Assembly (NCBI GenBank): GCA_002082245.2
Contig: NBTC02000002.1
Span: 1,550,001 to 1,614,000 of the forward strand
DNA from: Yersinia enterocolitica
GTDB lineage: Bacteria > Pseudomonadota > Gammaproteobacteria > Enterobacterales > Enterobacteriaceae
Reading direction: 5' to 3'
Length of the DNA: 64,000 bases
The position numbers and the translations under genes were made by a program. The notes beneath the pieces are model-generated. The model saw only the letters and a list, made by a program, of their open reading frames with translations. It was not told the DNA's origin and did not search any database. Below, in pieces: positions 52,299 through 61,355 of the stretch; positions within the stretch are counted from its first letter, which is position 1; each line of letters opens with the position of its first letter.

Positions 52299-52331
52299 TA
52301 ATAGTGATTTTGTACTAACTTGGTACTCAAT
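52284..52331. promoter_or_regulatory. Candidate integrase arm-type sites in attR
   Basis: Three related motifs in one orientation: TTTGTACTCAAC (52284-52296), TTTTGTACTAACT (52308-52319) and TTGGTACTCAATA (52319-52331). They share GTACT with the two attL copies at 14601-14624. They lie between the integrase start and the right core, so integrase binding could also repress its own gene. Confidence 0.6.
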
Positions 52332-52456
52332 ATCACATGGACTATCTTAAACATCAATATACAAACACATACATTGAATTACGCACAAATACATAAGTCA
52401 CATTAACCCATTGAAATTAATGTACAAACTTGGCAAACAAAGAGCATATAAATACA

Positions 52457-53887
52457 GTGAAAGACAAGCCAATACAAAAGACGTTTTACATTCACGATTA
52501 CGAGACTTTTGGTCAGCGTCCGGCATTGGACCGGCCGGCCCAGTTTGCCGGGGTGCGCACCGATTTGGATTTCAACATTATCGAAGAGCCATTGGTCATT
52601 TACTGTGCTCCCGCCGATGACTATCTGCCACAGCCAGAGGCTGTGATGATAACCGGTATCACGCCACAGCATGCCTTAGCCAATGGCGTGAATGAGGCAG
52701 AATTTGCCCGCCAAATCCATCAGGCTTTCAATGTGCCGGGCACTTGTATCCTCGGTTACAACAATATTCGTTTTGATGATGAAGTTAGTCGCAATATTTT
52801 CTACCGCAATTTTTACGATCCCTATGCCTATAGCTGGCAAGGAGGGAATTCCCGCTGGGATCTGTTAGATGTGATGCGGGCGTGTTACGCCCTGCGCCCA
52901 GAAGGTATTGTCTGGCCGGAAAATGAAGATGGCCTGCCGAGTTTCAAGCTTGAGCATCTGACCAAAGCCAATGGTGTTGAGCATTTGCATGCCCATGATG
53001 CGATGTCAGATGTGCATGCCACCATTGCGATGGCGAAATTGGTCAAACAGGCGCAACCCCGCCTATTCGACTATTTATATCAACACCGCAGTAAGCATAA
53101 AATAAACGCACTGATTGATATCGCGGAGATGACGCCGTTGGTTCATGTCTCCGGCATGTTTGGCGCGGCACGAGGCAATACCAGTTGGGTTGCGCCGCTG
53201 GCATGGCATCCTGAGAATAAAAATGCGGTGATTATGTGTGACCTGGCCGGTGATATGTCGCCATTGCTGGCGTTGGATAGCGATACACTGCGCGAGCGTC
53301 TATATACCCGCCGCGACAAACTCAATGCACAAGATGCAGCGGTGCCACTGAAACTGGTGCACATCAATAAATGCCCGGTACTGGCTCCCGCTAAAACTTT
53401 ATTACCGGAAAATGCTGATCGTTTGGGCATTGATCGCCAACGTTGCCTGCAAAATTTGCAATTATTGCGGCAAAATCCGCAAGTACGTGAAAAAGTGGTG
53501 GCACTGTTCGCCGAAGCCGAACCTTTTGCGGTATCCGATGATGTCGATGCACAACTGTATAATGGCTTCTTCAGCGATGCCGACCGCGCCACCATGAAGA
53601 TCATTTTACAAACTGAACCGCAAAACCTGCCCGCACTGGATTTGACCTTTCAAGATCCACGGCTGGAAGCGCTATTTTTCCGCTTTCGCGCCCGTAATTA
53701 CCCCAATACGCTGACTGACAGTGAGCAACAGCGTTGGCTGGAACATCGCCGCGAAGCCCTCAATCCTGAAAGAGTGCAGGACTACGTGCTGCAACTGGAA
53801 CAATTCTATAACCAGTATGAAGATGATAAAGAGAAGCTGGCACTGCTGAAAGCACTGTTTGAGTATGCCAGAGGCTTAGTGAGCTAG
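52457..53887 (+). CDS. sbcB: Exodeoxyribonuclease I (start supplied by the prophage)
   Basis: 476 residues from the GTG at 52457, matching the 475 of E. coli; a TTG at 52430 would add nine residues. ExoI degrades single-stranded DNA 3'-5' and acts in recombination and mismatch repair. The DEDDh exonuclease domain starts FYIHDYETFG (first Asp and Glu), with NNIRFDDEVSRNIFYRNFYDPY and HDAMSDVHATIAMAKL (His and last Asp), followed by the SH3-like and C-terminal domains. The first codons up to ACGTTT come from phage DNA; from TACATT onward they belong to the host gene. Promoter and ribosome site are therefore phage-derived; the GTG and distant AAAGAG suggest modest translation. Confidence 0.93.
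   Translation: MKDKPIQKTFYIHDYETFGQRPALDRPAQFAGVRTDLDFNIIEEPLVIYCAPADDYLPQPEAVMITGITPQHALANGVNEAEFARQIHQAFNVPGTCILGYNNIRFDDEVSRNIFYRNFYDPYAYSWQGGNSRWDLLDVMRACYALRPEGIVWPENEDGLPSFKLEHLTKANGVEHLHAHDAMSDVHATIAMAKLVKQAQPRLFDYLYQHRSKHKINALIDIAEMTPLVHVSGMFGAARGNTSWVAPLAWHPENKNAVIMCDLAGDMSPLLALDSDTLRERLYTRRDKLNAQDAAVPLKLVHINKCPVLAPAKTLLPENADRLGIDRQRCLQNLQLLRQNPQVREKVVALFAEAEPFAVSDDVDAQLYNGFFSDADRATMKIILQTEPQNLPALDLTFQDPRLEALFFRFRARNYPNTLTDSEQQRWLEHRREALNPERVQDYVLQLEQFYNQYEDDKEKLALLKALFEYARGLVS
52487..52500. other. attR core
   Basis: TACATTCACGATTA, identical to 14530-14543. It encodes Tyr-Ile-His-Asp-Tyr of exonuclease I, an essential stretch containing the first catalytic Asp, which explains why it is conserved and usable as a phage attachment site. 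Confidence 0.88.
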
Positions 53888-53916
53888 GGCTGTGGCAGCA
53901 AATTATCCAATAAAAA

Positions 53917-53940
53917 ACAGAGCCATCAGGCTCCGTTTTA
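53917..53940. terminator. Terminator between sbcB and plaP
   Basis: GAGCC-ATCA-GGCTC stem followed by CGTTTTA on the plus strand and preceded by AAAAAAC. It lies between two convergent genes and may serve both. Confidence 0.78.
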
Positions 53941-53968
53941 GTCAGCAATTGCGCAATATTAAATGCGA

Positions 53969-55357
53969 TTACTGTGCCAGTTCGCCATTAAACTGAGGCA
54001 GAGCCTGACGGAAAGCACGGGTTTTCCAGACCATATAAGCCAGGCCAATCGCGCCCCACACCAGTCCCAGTGTCATTGAACTGCTTTCCAGATTCATCCA
54101 CAGCACCCCCACCGTTCCTGCACCAATCATTGGCAGAATCAGGTAGCTGAAATGATCCTTAAACGTTTTGTTACGGCGTTCACGGATATAGAACTGTGAA
54201 ATCACTGACAGGTTCACGAAGGTAAAGGCCACCAGCGCACCGAAGTTAATCAATGCGGTCGCCGTCACCAGATCAAAGGAAATAGCAGACAATGCCACGC
54301 CACCAACCAACAGTACGTTGATTGCCGGAGTCCGCCATTTCGGGTGTACGTAACCAAATATTTTTTCTGGGAATACCCCATCGCGGCCCATCACATACAG
54401 CAGACGCGAAACGCCAGCATGTGCCGCCATCCCTGATGCCAATACCGTGACACAGGAGAAGCACAAGATAACTGACTGGAAGAATTTGCCAGCAACAAAC
54501 AGCATAATTTCCGGCTGTGACGCATCAGGATCAGTGAAGCGCGAAATATCCGGGAAATAGAGCTGTAAGAAATAAGACACCACAATAAAGATCACGCCGC
54601 CAATCAATGCCGTCAAGAAAATCGCTTTCGGGATCACTTTACCGGCATTGGGGGTTTCTTCAGACAATGAACTGATGCCGTCGAAACCCAGGAATGAGAA
54701 GCACAGTATCGTGGCCCCAGTTATCATCGGCACCAAATGGGCATTTTCAGAATAGAACGGGCGTGGGCTTACCAATGTGCCCGCACCTTCGCCCTGATAA
54801 ACACCATGAATCAATAGCCCCATAAAGACCACCATGATAGCCACCTGAACCACAACAATAACCGAGTTCAAGTTTGCCACCACGTTGATGCCACGCAGGT
54901 TAAACAGCGTCATCAGGCTGACCAGCGCGCCAACAAAAATCCACGATGGCACACCAGGGAAAATCGCTTCGAGGTAAATTTTTGCCAACAGAATATTAAT
55001 CATCGGCATGAACAGATAGTCCAGCAGTGATGACCAACCCACCATAAAGCCAACATTCGGACTAATGGATTTCTGGGCGTAAGTATACGCCGACCCCGCA
55101 GACGGGAAGCGTTTAACCAGTTTGCCATAGCTGATTGCCGTGAACAGCACCGCAATCAACGCAATGGCGTAAGAGGTCGCGACATGACCATCGGTCAAAC
55201 CGGAAACAATGCCAAAAGTATCGAAAATGGTCATCGGCTGTAAATAAGCCAGACCCATCATCACCACTTGGACCAGTGTCAGTGTTTTTCTGAGTTGGAC
55301 GCGGTTGTTGGTACCCGTTTGGTTAGTACCGACTGCAACAGTAGCGTTATGCGTCAT
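53969..55357 (-). CDS. plaP: PlaP (YeeF), putrescine importer, APC family
   Basis: 462 residues with about twelve hydrophobic segments. It is an amino acid-polyamine-organocation transporter; E. coli PlaP is a low-affinity putrescine importer. APC motifs include [24 protein letters not shown] in the second-third segment and [28 protein letters not shown] in the sixth-seventh. GGGGAGG precedes the start at 55357. Gene order sbcB-plaP (convergent) is the same as in E. coli. Confidence 0.9.
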   Translation of the reverse strand: MTHNATVAVGTNQTGTNNRVQLRKTLTLVQVVMMGLAYLQPMTIFDTFGIVSGLTDGHVATSYAIALIAVLFTAISYGKLVKRFPSAGSAYTYAQKSISPNVGFMVGWSSLLDYLFMPMINILLAKIYLEAIFPGVPSWIFVGALVSLMTLFNLRGINVVANLNSVIVVVQVAIMVVFMGLLIHGVYQGEGAGTLVSPRPFYSENAHLVPMITGATILCFSFLGFDGISSLSEETPNAGKVIPKAIFLTALIGGVIFIVVSYFLQLYFPDISRFTDPDASQPEIMLFVAGKFFQSVILCFSCVTVLASGMAAHAGVSRLLYVMGRDGVFPEKIFGYVHPKWRTPAINVLLVGGVALSAISFDLVTATALINFGALVAFTFVNLSVISQFYIRERRNKTFKDHFSYLILPMIGAGTVGVLWMNLESSSMTLGLVWGAIGLAYMVWKTRAFRQALPQFNGELAQ

Positions 55358-55810
55358 GATTCAGCCTCCCCATACCTTTAACCCGATTCGCAAGTGTAGC
55401 GCACAGGTTAGAGGTGACGGGGAAACTTCGTATCTGCCTGGGATACGTAAGTGGGGAAATAAGAGCGGAGTAACGGGTATTTGCCATACCTGCTGCGCCA
55501 TAATCGCTGCATGTGCAGCGCATACCGGTGGGCACCGGTGCCAGTGTGAATAATTGCCCCATCTTTCTTTCCTCATAACGGCGATTTCAGTATGTGAATA
55601 ATCGCTCGCGGACCTGTTTATCTATCCGGATCGTTGTCCGGCCTCTTGATTTGTGAAAACATGAATGCAAAAAAATAACCGACGCGTTTAAACGTCGGTT
55701 ATTGCATGGCGCGTATTCTGCCCTAAGTTGAGAGCAAAAAACAAGATGTTAAAGCACTTGAAACAATATTCTTATGACAGTTTGATCTAAACGGCTATTC
55801 CCGCGTGCTA
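55358..55810. other. Long leader region upstream of plaP
   Basis: 453 bases. On the minus strand an open frame of 71 codons starts at 55562 behind GAGGAAAGAAAG and runs across the plaP start codon to 55347. Inverted repeats such as CACCGGTGCCCACCGG and TGCGCTGCACATGCAGCG lie within it. The right part holds the terminator of the hcxA-like gene. It could be a regulatory leader for plaP; otherwise nothing is recognised. Confidence 0.45.
55672..55703 (-). terminator. Terminator after hcxA
   Basis: On the minus strand AATAACCGACG-TTTAAACG-CGTCGGTTATT is an 11-bp stem followed by TTTTTG. It is about 108 bases beyond the hcxA stop and faces its direction of transcription. Confidence 0.8.
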
Positions 55811-56902
55811 TCAGCGCTGAGCGGCCATTTCTACTCGCTCAATTGCCGCCCACAGTTTGTCTGAATTCAATGCAATAGGCAGATAATGAATTGATTCACT
55901 CGGCTTCAGAATTCGACCAATCACCCGCTCAATAGCATCGCGATCATTAATATCAACATCCAGCGCCGCTAAATGGGTTGGCAAACCCAACTTTTTAAAC
56001 GCCACAATCAATGACTGTAATGCCTCATCCTGCTCCAGCAGGGCTGTCTGGACCAAAATCCCATAGGCCACTTTGGTGCCATGCAGAAAATGTTCGGTTT
56101 GGGGCAACAGAGTCAGGCCATTGTGCACTGCATGTGCCGCCGCCACCCGGGTATTACGCTCCCCCAACCCACCGACCATGCCGCCCCCGGCAATAATCGC
56201 ATCCACCACATCCAGAAAGTCCTGTGTCAGTTCAGCTTGCTTAACCGCCCGTAACGCGGCTTCACTTTGCTTTAGCAGCACATTACGAATATCCAACGCA
56301 GCCTGTAATCCGAGGCGAACGGTGAGAGATAAAGTTTCCGGCTGTGGGCTAAGTACCACGGCTTCGTACCATTTTGCCAAGGTATCGCCAATACCTGCCA
56401 GCAGATATTCCACCGGTGCTTGCAAAATGATGCGCGGTTCAACTAAGACTAAGTGATTAGCATCTTTGAAAATTTCAAAATTCAGTGCCTGCCCGGCGTC
56501 GCTATACCAGACGGAGAGTGGCGTCCAGGCGGCGCAGGTTGCGGCGATAGTCGGGATAGCGACCAGTGGCAACCCCAGCTTACGTGCCACCACTTTCGCG
56601 GTATCCAATACTGCCCCACCGCCGATACCGATCACCACCTGGCGATCACTGCCCGCTGTTTTCACCAAATCCGCAACAGTAGACTCACTGCAATGGGTTG
56701 AAAACGCAGCACGCACCGCTTGCGGCCCGTGGAACGCGGCGGGCAAGTAATCACTGGCTGCCGCCAAAGCACGCTCACCAAAGATCCACAGTGCCTTATC
56801 CAGGGCCGCCGGAGGGTAGAACTCACTCAGTTTGTCGATAGCACCCGGAAAAGAAAAATAGTTGGCCGGACCTACCTGTACCCGGATTGCATTCGTGCTC
56901 AT
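55811..56902 (-). CDS. hcxA: HcxA (YbdH), hydroxycarboxylate dehydrogenase
   Basis: 363 residues, close to E. coli YbdH/HcxA (362). It belongs to the iron-containing alcohol dehydrogenase family related to glycerol dehydrogenase; E. coli HcxA reduces 2-oxoacids such as 2-oxobutyrate with NADPH. Identical or nearly identical blocks include VVIGIGGGAVLDTAK, IPTIAATCAAWTPLSVWY, LLAGIGDTLAKWYEAVVL, DAIIAGGGMVGGLGERN and TRVAAAHAVHNGL. Metal ligands would be the Asp of GIGDTL and the His residues of AAHAVHNG and FLHGTKVAYG. It stands alone, divergent from an orphan ABC operon. Confidence 0.88.
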   Translation of the reverse strand: MSTNAIRVQVGPANYFSFPGAIDKLSEFYPPAALDKALWIFGERALAAASDYLPAAFHGPQAVRAAFSTHCSESTVADLVKTAGSDRQVVIGIGGGAVLDTAKVVARKLGLPLVAIPTIAATCAAWTPLSVWYSDAGQALNFEIFKDANHLVLVEPRIILQAPVEYLLAGIGDTLAKWYEAVVLSPQPETLSLTVRLGLQAALDIRNVLLKQSEAALRAVKQAELTQDFLDVVDAIIAGGGMVGGLGERNTRVAAAHAVHNGLTLLPQTEHFLHGTKVAYGILVQTALLEQDEALQSLIVAFKKLGLPTHLAALDVDINDRDAIERVIGRILKPSESIHYLPIALNSDKLWAAIERVEMAAQR

Positions 56903-57167
56903 CGCGCGTTCCTTTTAAATTACGTTCTTATCGCTGTTTTTCTCATCTTAAGGGGTAAGCTAGCAATGTTTAATAATTTTTTGATATACCTTAACTACTT
57001 TAGTTTGTTGCGAATAATAGAAACTGTGTTAAAAAAGAAAGCTATCAGCAGCATTATTGACTGCCTGTTTCTCCGGTTGATTGACCTGAGAAAAATCGTA
57101 AGCCTATTTCTGAATAGCAAAAAGGGGTAGGTCGCCAAAATACTTTATAGGGCAGTCACAGAAATTT
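56903..57167. promoter_or_regulatory. Divergent promoter region between hcxA and the ABC operon
   Basis: 265 bases, AT-rich, the only place for promoters of both operons. A possible -10-like TATAATT-type region is not clear. No ribosome site stronger than the A-rich sequence before 57168 is seen. No gene was recognised. Confidence 0.4.
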
Positions 57168-58679
57168 ATGTCCAGCATCAGTTCCTCCCGCCTTGAGATG
57201 CGCAATATCTCTATTTCGTTTTCTGGATTCCATGCACTACAACAAGTTGATTTTACACTAGAAGGTGGTTCCACCCATGCACTGGTCGGTGCTAATGGTG
57301 CAGGAAAATCAACCTTGATGGCTATTCTTTCCGGCGCTCACAGTCACTATCGTGGTGAGATCTATATTGATGGCCAACAGGTAGATATTCATTCCCCCCG
57401 ACAAGCTAAGCAACAGGGTATCCATGTGGTTCAGCAAGAGGTTGATGTCGCGCTGATCCCCACCCTGTCTGTGGCGGAAAATATTATGCTGGATACGCTG
57501 GCGGAGCAGGGACATCTGTTTAACTGGCCGCAGCTTTACCGTCAGGCAGAAGCGCTACTCGGGCAACTTGATGTTAAATTAAATGTGCGCCAACGTCTGG
57601 AATCCTGCACGCTGGCAGAGAAACAACAGGTGTTATTAGCCCGCGCCCTTTCCCACCAATGCCGTTTCCTGATTTTAGATGAACCTACCGCACCACTGGA
57701 TCAAGAAGAGAGCGCGCGCTTGTTCCGCGTAGTCCGCCGTTTGCAATCGGAAGGCATGGCAATCGTTTTCATTTCACATCGCATCCATGAATTACGCGAA
57801 ATTTGCGATCAATTAACGGTGTTACGTGATGGGCGGCGTGTCAGCCATGATGCCATGGGTGAGCTAAGCGGCGAGCAGATTGTGGAAAAAATGCTTGGCC
57901 ATACGCTGGATGATATTTTCCCCCCTCGACGAGCGGCGGTCAGCCGTAAAACACTGCTGGCAGTACGTGGTTTACATGATCAACACAAATTGCGCGATAT
58001 TTCCCTGACACTGCATGAAGGCGAAATTCTGGGTATTGCTGGGTTAGCCGGTGCGGGGAAAACCGAACTGTGCAAAGCGTTGTTTGGCGCAACACCCAGC
58101 CGTGTCGACAGTGGCGAATTACAAGGGAAAGACTGGAAACCACGCTCGCCCGACCAATCTGTCGCACAAGGATTGGCATTGGTACCGGAAGAGCGGCGCA
58201 AAGAAGGTATTTTTATCCACGAAGGGATTGCGATGAATCTCAGTGTGGCGGCCGATGACAGTTTTTCCCGCTGGAGTATTTTTAGCCGCCGTCAGGAGCT
58301 AAATTGGGCCAAAGAGTTAATTCAGCGTCTTGGGATACGTACCTCTTCACCACAACAGAAACTCGCGCGCCTATCGGGAGGCAATCAGCAGAAAGTGGCG
58401 ATCGGCAAGTGGTTGCGCGGTGATGCGCAGGTACTGATTTTTGATGAACCGACTAAAGGTGTCGACATCAAAGCCAAGCAAGACCTGTTCACTCTGATTG
58501 ACGCTTTAGCCCAGAGTGGGAAAGGCATTATTTATGCATCCGGTGAATTCTCAGAATTGGTCGGTTTATGCTCTCGCATCTGTGTGTTGTGGGATGGGCG
58601 TATTGTCGCCGAACTGAACGCCGCCGATGTTGATGAAGAGACATTATTACTACTCTCTACTGGAGGAACCCCTCAGTGA
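57168..58679 (+). CDS. CUT2 sugar ABC transporter ATPase (second system)
   Basis: 503 residues with two ABC domains. The first has Walker A GANGAGKST (residues 44-52 approximately), FLILDEPTAPLD, and a weak signature LAEKQQVLLARAL. The second has GLAGAGKTEL, an unusual near-canonical P-loop for this position, plus LSGGNQQK and LIFDEPTKGVD. It is of the RbsA type. It overlaps the following permease by four bases. There is no binding-protein gene in this operon. Confidence 0.88.
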   Translation: MSSISSSRLEMRNISISFSGFHALQQVDFTLEGGSTHALVGANGAGKSTLMAILSGAHSHYRGEIYIDGQQVDIHSPRQAKQQGIHVVQQEVDVALIPTLSVAENIMLDTLAEQGHLFNWPQLYRQAEALLGQLDVKLNVRQRLESCTLAEKQQVLLARALSHQCRFLILDEPTAPLDQEESARLFRVVRRLQSEGMAIVFISHRIHELREICDQLTVLRDGRRVSHDAMGELSGEQIVEKMLGHTLDDIFPPRRAAVSRKTLLAVRGLHDQHKLRDISLTLHEGEILGIAGLAGAGKTELCKALFGATPSRVDSGELQGKDWKPRSPDQSVAQGLALVPEERRKEGIFIHEGIAMNLSVAADDSFSRWSIFSRRQELNWAKELIQRLGIRTSSPQQKLARLSGGNQQKVAIGKWLRGDAQVLIFDEPTKGVDIKAKQDLFTLIDALAQSGKGIIYASGEFSELVGLCSRICVLWDGRIVAELNAADVDEETLLLLSTGGTPQ

Positions 58680-59674
58680 ACAAAGAAATCCCCCTAGCCG
58701 ACGCACAACCATGGCGTCATCAGCTCTTTGATTTTCTCTACAAATGGGGGATGTTACTCACCGTTGTGGCGCTAATCGCGTTATTTGGCTTGGCATCGGA
58801 TAACTTCCTCGATCCAAACAATATTATCAATATTTTGCGCTCTATCGCCATCGTGACGGTGATTGCCATTGGAGTGTCAATTTCGCTGTCGATTGGTGGT
58901 TTTGATCTGTCGGTGGGTTCCACCGCTTCGTTGGCCAATGCCATCGTGGTATCGCTATTTGTCTGGTACGGTTTTGGTACCACTGGCGCCATTATTTTAA
59001 CGCTACTGATTTGTACCTTGGTCGGCCTGTTTAACGCGTTTCTGATCGTGGTACTGAAGATCCCTGACATGCTGGCCACCCTTGCCAGTCTATTTGTGAT
59101 TCAGGGCGTGGCGATGACCTACAGTTATGGCGGGTCTATCACGCAAAATATGTTGCTACCCAGCGGCGATATGGCGGAAGGCGTCATTCCTGAGATGTTT
59201 TCAGCGCTGGGCCAAGTGCCGGTAATTGTGCTGATTATGCTGGCGGTGACAATTGTAGTGCAGTTGTATCTGTCGCTAACCAAGCATGGCCGGCGCATGT
59301 ATGCAATTGGGGGCAATCCAGAAGCGGCTCGATTAGCGGGTATCCGTACCGTGCGTTATCGGGTGCTGGCCTATGTGCTCTCTTCCCTGTTAGCGACACT
59401 GGGTGGCATTCTGCTGGCATCACGTATCGGCTCGTCGCAGGTGAACGCCGGGGGGGGCTACCTAATGGATGCCGTGGCAGCAGCGTATATCGGTTTCTCT
59501 TTGGCCGGTTCTGGCAAGCCTAATGCTTTTGGCACCTTAATTGGCGCGGTGATCCTGGGTGTATTACAAAACGGCCTGGTGATGCTGTCAGTACCTTATT
59601 ATGCCATGGATATCATCAAAGGGCTGGTATTGGCAATGGCGCTGGCGCTGACCTATATCCATCAAAAGCGGTGA
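58676..59674 (+). CDS. CUT2 sugar ABC transporter permease (second system)
   Basis: 332 residues with about eight to ten hydrophobic segments and the RbsC-type start (DFLYKWGMLLTVVALIALFGLASDNFLDPNNIINIL). The ATPase-coupling loop region shows AVAAAYIGFSLAGSGKPNAFGTLIG. A complete importer needs a periplasmic partner, which must be encoded elsewhere or lost. Ligand unknown. Confidence 0.87.
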   Translation: MNKEIPLADAQPWRHQLFDFLYKWGMLLTVVALIALFGLASDNFLDPNNIINILRSIAIVTVIAIGVSISLSIGGFDLSVGSTASLANAIVVSLFVWYGFGTTGAIILTLLICTLVGLFNAFLIVVLKIPDMLATLASLFVIQGVAMTYSYGGSITQNMLLPSGDMAEGVIPEMFSALGQVPVIVLIMLAVTIVVQLYLSLTKHGRRMYAIGGNPEAARLAGIRTVRYRVLAYVLSSLLATLGGILLASRIGSSQVNAGGGYLMDAVAAAYIGFSLAGSGKPNAFGTLIGAVILGVLQNGLVMLSVPYYAMDIIKGLVLAMALALTYIHQKR

Positions 59675-59885
59675 TAGGGCGAGTGAAAGGGTGAGCCGCG
59701 CCTAGGGGCCCTCTTATATTTGATGTTTATTTCGAATGTTTTATCGACTCATACATTCAAGGCGTAGCGAACTAAGTCAGACTGAGTGCGTACAGCGCGC
59801 AGTACCCGGAGCATACACGCAGTATGTGGGGAGTACGAGCACTGCACAATCTCAGTATGACAACGCGCAGTAGCCGATAAGATAA
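59675..59885. repeat. Intergenic repeat-like sequence between ABC permease and yeeZ
   Basis: 211 bases between two convergent genes. It contains short inverted motifs such as GCGCAGTACCCGGAGCATAC with CGCAGTATGTGGGGAGTAC, and two GCGCGCAGTA/ACGCGCAGTA copies, typical of degenerate dispersed intergenic repeats. No gene is seen. Confidence 0.4.
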
Positions 59886-60713
59886 TTAATTCAAAGGCAT
59901 TCGATTTGGGTCTGGATATTGATACTCAAACCCCAGCTCGCTACAAATTTTGCTGCCATCAATCTCACGTGGTGCTTCCTCAATATCCTCGGCAGCAAAC
60001 TCCGGTGGCGTCAATTGTAATGCTCGCGCGCACTCAGGATAGAAATCACGCTTGGCGGGATGGTGTGGTGCACACAAATTATAAATATGGCCGCCCCTTG
60101 GCAGCTTAAGCAACAACTCGATGGCTGAAATAACATCTTCCTGATGCACCAGATTAACCCCCAATGAGCCGCCTTTCACACCGCATTTCCCTGCCAGAAA
60201 ACGGCCAGGATGGCGATCGGTGCCCACTAGCCCGGCAAGGCGCAAGATATCCACCGAGGTATTGGGTAACTTATGCAACCAAAGCTCTAGCTCCATCAGC
60301 GTTTTACCGGCAGTGGTCACCGGTTGTAGCGGTGAACTCTCTTTGATTCGGCCACGGGTTTCGCCATACACCGAGGTAGAACTGGTAAAAATAATGCGCG
60401 GCATACCGAAAGCCAATGCGCTATCGACCACCATCTGTACCGCCTGAAGATATTGTTCCCCACGTTCGGCGGTGCGGCTGGCAGGTAAGGTAATGACCAA
60501 AGCATCAGCGGTCATCAGTTGCTCCAGATCGTCTGGAGAGCAAATCAGTTCTGGTGTCAGTTGCAATTGAAAACAATCAACTCCGCTCATTCTGGCGGCA
60601 TCGACACCATCTGACGTAGTCTTACTGCCAACCACTTGTATTCCACGACGGATTAATGATTGCGCCAATGGCATCCCCAGCCAGCCCAACCCAATAATGG
60701 CTACTTTCTTCAT
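59886..60713 (-). CDS. yeeZ: YeeZ, NAD(P)-binding SDR-family protein
   Basis: 275 residues from the ATG at 60713, close to the E. coli protein (274); an eight-residue longer frame exists. An extended Rossmann motif IIGLGWLGMPLAQSL (residues 4-18) is followed by ALVITLPASRT, IIFTSSTSVYGETRG with the SDR-type Ser and Tyr, and DILRLAGLVGTDRHPG. The function is unknown. It lies upstream of and divergent from the his operon, as in E. coli. Confidence 0.9.
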   Translation of the reverse strand: MKKVAIIGLGWLGMPLAQSLIRRGIQVVGSKTTSDGVDAARMSGVDCFQLQLTPELICSPDDLEQLMTADALVITLPASRTAERGEQYLQAVQMVVDSALAFGMPRIIFTSSTSVYGETRGRIKESSPLQPVTTAGKTLMELELWLHKLPNTSVDILRLAGLVGTDRHPGRFLAGKCGVKGGSLGVNLVHQEDVISAIELLLKLPRGGHIYNLCAPHHPAKRDFYPECARALQLTPPEFAAEDIEEAPREIDGSKICSELGFEYQYPDPNRMPLN

Positions 60714-61157
60714 TTCAATTGCTCTCCACGGATTCATACCGATAACCTATACCCTAAATAATTCGAGTTGCAGGAAGGCGGCTAATACACATGCAGCTTG
60801 AAGTATGACGGGTGTATACCGATAACACACGTAATACGCATAAGTTACGCCAACTACTGTTACCTAACAATTACTCTCTATTATGGGCCTCTTTCTATAA
60901 ATCGGTGTAATGACGCTGGGTAAATATTTCATGCTTATACTGACATAAAACAAAGTGATAATGACTAAGTAGAAAACCATTACTGGTTGATAAGCCGCAC
61001 CCTTCCAGGGTGAAATAAATGCATCAGGCGAAAAAAAGGTTGCGCGCTACCGAGCAGATGGTTTAGGTTGATTGACAGAAGTTATGCCACGTATGGCTAT
61101 ATGTATCCATCAAGGCTATTTTGATTTGCTCAAAACCGCCCAAACAGAGAAATTATT
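60714..61157. promoter_or_regulatory. Divergent region upstream of yeeZ and hisL
   Basis: 444 bases. It holds the short palindromic repeat at 60749-60817 and the his promoter. TTGACA at 61072-61077 is a good -35; downstream GGCTATATGTAT offers -10 candidates at suboptimal spacing (17 bp gives GGCTAT, 20 bp gives TATATG). No other gene is seen. Confidence 0.5.
60749..60817. repeat. Interspersed palindromic repeat, short form
   Basis: Starts ATACCCTAAATAATTCGAG; the reverse complement of its end starts ATACACCCGTCATACTTCAA. Terminal inverted repeats resemble those of the longer element at 4328-4468, with the middle deleted. Confidence 0.6.
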
Positions 61158-61205
61158 ATGAACTGCGTTCAATTTAATCACCATCATCACCATCATCCTG
61201 ACTAG
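61158..61205 (+). CDS. hisL: his operon leader peptide
   Basis: 15 residues, MNCVQFNHHHHHHPD, with six consecutive histidine codons. When charged histidyl-tRNA is scarce the ribosome stalls on them and the attenuator downstream does not form, so the operon is read. The sequence differs slightly from the Salmonella/E. coli MTRVQFKHHHHHHHPD-type leader, but Val-Gln-Phe and Pro-Asp are kept. Confidence 0.97.
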   Translation: MNCVQFNHHHHHHPD

Positions 61206-61274
61206 TCTTGCAGGCCGATGTGTGCTGGAAGACGGTTAACGAATCTTCCAGGTGGCGGTAGAACGCAATAGAGA

Positions 61275-61310
61275 AAGCCCTCGGAAGATTATCTTCCGAG
61301 GGCTTTTTTG
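61275..61310 (+). terminator. his attenuator terminator
   Basis: AAGCCCTCGGAAGAT and ATCTTCCGAGGGCTT form a near-perfect 14-15-bp stem with a tiny loop, followed by TTTTTTG. It lies 70 bases after the leader peptide stop and 46 before hisG. Confidence 0.95.
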
Positions 61311-61355
61311 TTGCTCATCATTTTATATGATTAATTAATAGATTGAGGATTTACC

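Larger units (their letters stand above)
14530..52500. mobile_element. Prophage, contractile-tailed, integrated in the 5' end of sbcB
   Basis: About 38 kb bounded by two copies of a 14-bp core within sbcB. It contains integrase, cI/cro immunity, replication, Q antiterminator, lysis cassette, terminase, head and contractile tail modules, a LexA-controlled DinI operon and an acyltransferase moron. Tail genes are of the DUF3383/DUF3277/DUF2612/Gp138 type, while immunity and lysis genes are lambda-like, so it is a mosaic temperate myovirus. The portal and head-morphogenesis genes are missing at an IS insertion. Integration, immunity and lysis genes show no obvious disruption. Confidence 0.95.

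Noticed and set aside
52430..52456. TTG start giving sbcB nine extra residues
   Set aside because: The GTG at 52457 gives the same N-terminal length as the native start at 14500 and as E. coli ExoI, and the TTG has no ribosome site.
55361..55576. Second 71-codon frame upstream of plaP starting at 55576
   Set aside because: It begins with the bases of the ribosome site used by the other frame and has no site of its own.
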